From NCBI RefSeq assembly GCF_016908715.1, contig NZ_JAFBEK010000001.1:248001-312000 (forward strand): a stretch of DNA of 64,000 bases, given 5' to 3'. Below, piece after piece: positions 61,868-64,000 of this stretch. The position numbers were made by a program, and so were the translations under genes. The notes beneath the pieces are model-generated. The model searched no databases, was not told the origin of the DNA, and saw only the letters and a list, made by a program, of their open reading frames with translations. Each line of letters starts with the position of its first letter. Within the stretch, counting starts at the first letter, position 1. Source of the stretch: Leuconostoc rapi (lineage in GTDB: Bacteria > Bacillota > Bacilli > Lactobacillales > Lactobacillaceae).

Positions 61868-63940
61868 ATGAGTTGGTTAAGAAATATCATTAAAAATATA
61901 CAAGAAAAGTTTCGACCTTTCGCCAAACGATGGCAGTTTGGTAGACTGTTGCTTGTTGTTTTCTTGGCATTCTTTTTAACTATGAGTGTTTACTTAGTAG
62001 TTGTGGCTAAAACGGCTCATGTCAAAAATTTACAGGCAACACTGGCCCAAACTGCGACGGTTTATGACGATTCAGGTGCTGCAGCTGGGGAGTTATATTC
62101 TCAAAAAGGTACTTACGTTAAATATAATCGTATTTCTCAAAACATGCGCGATGCCGTTATTTCGAGTGAAGATCGTAATTTTTATCATGAATATGGTTTT
62201 TCAGTTAAAGGCATTGTTCGGGCGGCAGCGCTCAATGTGCGTAATAAATTATTAGGGTCGTCGGCGATTGCTGGTGGTGGATCAACTCTGACGCAACAGC
62301 TTGTCAAAAATGCGTACCTTACACAAGAGCAAACGATAACGCGTAAAGCCAAAGAGATTTTCTTGTCAATGCAGGTTGAGCAAGATTATACGAAAAATGA
62401 AATATTAACGATGTATCTTAATAATGCGTGGTTTGGCCACGGTGTTTGGGGTGTTGAAGATGCCGCACAAAAATATTTTGGTGTGCATGCCAGTGAATTG
62501 ACAACATCGCAAGCAGCAACATTAACCGCAATGTTACCTAGTCCAGCGTTATATAATCCAATTGATCATCCGCAAACAGCAATCAATCGACGTAATGTTG
62601 TGTTAAATTCAATGGTTGAAAATAAAAAATTATCTCAATCACAGTTACAAGTTGCTAAAGCAACAGAAATGACGTTGAATGATACTTATGATAATGGCAA
62701 CAAATACAAGTATCCGTGGTATTTTGATTCAGTTATTAATGAAGCTATTCATACTTACGGCTTAACAGAGGCCGATGTTATGAATCGTGGTTACAAAATA
62801 TATACGACGTTAAATCAACAAGATCAAACGAATTTACAAAATGACTTTGATAATGATGCCATGTTTAACTACAACACTGATGCGCAAGCGGCAAGCATTG
62901 TTTTAAATGCAAAAACAGGTGGCGTTCGTGCTTTGGTAGGCGGACGCGAAGCAACGCATACATTCCGTGGTTTCAATTATGCAACGCAATCAAAGTTATC
63001 ACCGGGATCAGCTATTAAGCCTATTGTTGTCTATGCGCCAGCGTTAGAGAGAGGCTACAGCATTGATACTGCTTTGCCAAATACAACACGTACATTTGGC
63101 ACAAATGATTGGTCTGTTCATAATGCAGCGAACGTAGAGACTGGTGATGTTACAATGTATGAGGCGTTAGAACATTCATACAATGTGCCTGCAGTTTATT
63201 TATTAAATAAAATCGGGGTTAATGCCGGTTATAATAGCGCGAAAAAATTTGGTCTGGATTTATCGGACAAGGATAGAAACAATCTTGCGATAGCATTGGG
63301 TGGTTTAACAGTTGGCGTCTCACCAATGCAAATGGCACAAGCTTACACGGCCTTTGCTAATGATGGTGTGATGAGTGATTCGCACTTCATTACCAAAATT
63401 GTAGATGCGACTGGTAAAGTGATAATTAACAAACCGAAGGCCAAACAAAAGCGAGTGATTAGTTCACGAGTGGCTGATAATATGACGCGAATGATGCTTG
63501 GCACATATACAAATGGTACAGGTTTAGGTTCAGCACCTGTCGGCTATACCATTGCAGGTAAAACAGGAACAACTGAAAATCCAGCAAACACTGAAAATAC
63601 AAATTCATCAAAAGATTCCTGGGCACTTGCTTATACAAAGGATGTGGTTCAAGCGACATGGATGGGTCTGGATTCAAACAGTGAAAATAATAGTCTACCA
63701 CTTGGATTAACGGCAACAATGGGCCCACTTGTAAAAACATCATTAGAACAGGTATTACCAAATACACCCGGCACGAATTTCACCGTTACCAACCCTAACA
63801 GTAATAGTGATGACTCGGGTACAAACAATGGTTTTGATTGGTCCAATATTGGATCAAATATTTCTGATGGTGTGGACCATGCAGTGGCAGGTGCTAATAA
63901 AGTATGGCATACTGTAAAGGGATTGTTTGGTGGTAATTAG
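61868..63940 (+). CDS. class A penicillin-binding protein (transglycosylase/transpeptidase)
   Basis: Bifunctional peptidoglycan synthase, 690 aa. It has a cytoplasmic basic N-terminus and one membrane helix (about 27-48). The GT51 domain has AVISSEDRNFYHEYGFSVKG (catalytic Glu), GGSTLTQQLVKN, RKAKEIFLSMQVE and LNNAWFGHGVWG. The transpeptidase has SPGSAIKP (SxxK), HSYNVPA (SxN) and AGKTGTTENP (KTG). The C-terminal 45 residues are Asn/Ser/Gly-rich. Starts 4 nt after argR. PBP1a versus PBP2a naming is not resolved. Confidence 0.92.
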   Translation: MSWLRNIIKNIQEKFRPFAKRWQFGRLLLVVFLAFFLTMSVYLVVVAKTAHVKNLQATLAQTATVYDDSGAAAGELYSQKGTYVKYNRISQNMRDAVISSEDRNFYHEYGFSVKGIVRAAALNVRNKLLGSSAIAGGGSTLTQQLVKNAYLTQEQTITRKAKEIFLSMQVEQDYTKNEILTMYLNNAWFGHGVWGVEDAAQKYFGVHASELTTSQAATLTAMLPSPALYNPIDHPQTAINRRNVVLNSMVENKKLSQSQLQVAKATEMTLNDTYDNGNKYKYPWYFDSVINEAIHTYGLTEADVMNRGYKIYTTLNQQDQTNLQNDFDNDAMFNYNTDAQAASIVLNAKTGGVRALVGGREATHTFRGFNYATQSKLSPGSAIKPIVVYAPALERGYSIDTALPNTTRTFGTNDWSVHNAANVETGDVTMYEALEHSYNVPAVYLLNKIGVNAGYNSAKKFGLDLSDKDRNNLAIALGGLTVGVSPMQMAQAYTAFANDGVMSDSHFITKIVDATGKVIINKPKAKQKRVISSRVADNMTRMMLGTYTNGTGLGSAPVGYTIAGKTGTTENPANTENTNSSKDSWALAYTKDVVQATWMGLDSNSENNSLPLGLTATMGPLVKTSLEQVLPNTPGTNFTVTNPNSNSDDSGTNNGFDWSNIGSNISDGVDHAVAGANKVWHTVKGLFGGN

Positions 63941-64000
63941 CACAGCAACACGATACTAAATGATTTTAAACAGCAAAGAACAATCAGTTAAAGCAAACAA
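63941..64000. other. window end, no feature seen
   Basis: Sixty bases after the PBP stop codon; no terminator or start of a further gene can be supported. Confidence 0.5.

Noticed and set aside
1-64000. CRISPR array, tRNA/rRNA genes, prophage or insertion sequence
   Set aside because: No regularly spaced repeats, no cloverleaf-like or rRNA segments recognised, and no transposase, integrase or phage structural protein among the translations.

Overview
The window is a chromosomal segment of a low-GC Gram-positive lactic acid bacterium, most likely Leuconostocaceae (Leuconostoc or a close relative). The reasons are a PolC-type replicase, a mevalonate kinase, a lysine-type MurE ligase, maltose phosphorylase next to alpha-glucosidases and a maltose permease, T-box leaders on tRNA synthetase genes, and conserved Bacilli gene strings (uppS-cdsA-rseP-proS-polC and dinG-ypmB-aspB-asnS-dnaD). 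Genus is inferred from gene content only. I see no rRNA, tRNA, CRISPR array, prophage or intact insertion sequence.

Layout. 1-9.1 kb: isoprenoid/phospholipid/envelope-protease operon, then proS and polC. 9.1-22 kb: a PsiE-like membrane protein, ribokinase, an rRNA methyltransferase, a BMP-type binding protein, DUF1831 and phosphatase genes, recD2, a divergent PRPP synthetase, an SGNH esterase, an aldo/keto reductase and a sortase, facing mevalonate kinase. 22-31.6 kb: dinG-ypmB-aspB-asnS-dnaD, an RlmL-like methyltransferase, a GNAT and a nitroreductase. 31.7-41.8 kb: a maltose/isomaltose region with two LacI regulators, maltose phosphorylase, two GH13 glucosidases and an MFS permease. It carries two decayed genes (a second permease and pgmB) and several CcpA/LacI-type operators. 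41.8-46.2 kb: T-box, hisS-aspS and a YitT protein. 46.3-52.8 kb (minus strand): a cellobiose/lactose-type PTS with a DUF871 glycosidase, then an amino-acid permease with a PucR regulator. 52.9-64 kb: M32 carboxypeptidase, MurE, a ribbon-helix-helix protein, an SPFH pair, coaBC, T-box argS, argR and a class A PBP.

The most striking observation concerns translation starts. In 8 of about 52 intact genes (rbsK, DUF1831, asnS, GNAT, nitroreductase, hisS, yitT and a DUF2187-like gene) a good Shine-Dalgarno (SD) sequence lies 25-110 nt from the start codon, and a stem whose outer arms abut the SD and the start fills the gap. Folding the stem out leaves 5-16 nt between SD and AUG. In asnS an alternative stem would bury the AUG, which looks like a two-state switch. 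Three other genes (murE, a HicB-like gene and malR) have a -10 box only 6-7 nt before ATG and no SD, so they are probably leaderless. Many promoters are of the extended -10 type (TGnTATAAT-like).

Other second-look items are a PolC that has lost all four zinc-ribbon cysteines, a DinG whose helicase motifs have decayed, a PRPP synthetase lacking the usual catalytic Lys/Arg pair, and a hisS-aspS T-box with overlapping Asp/His codons (GACAC).
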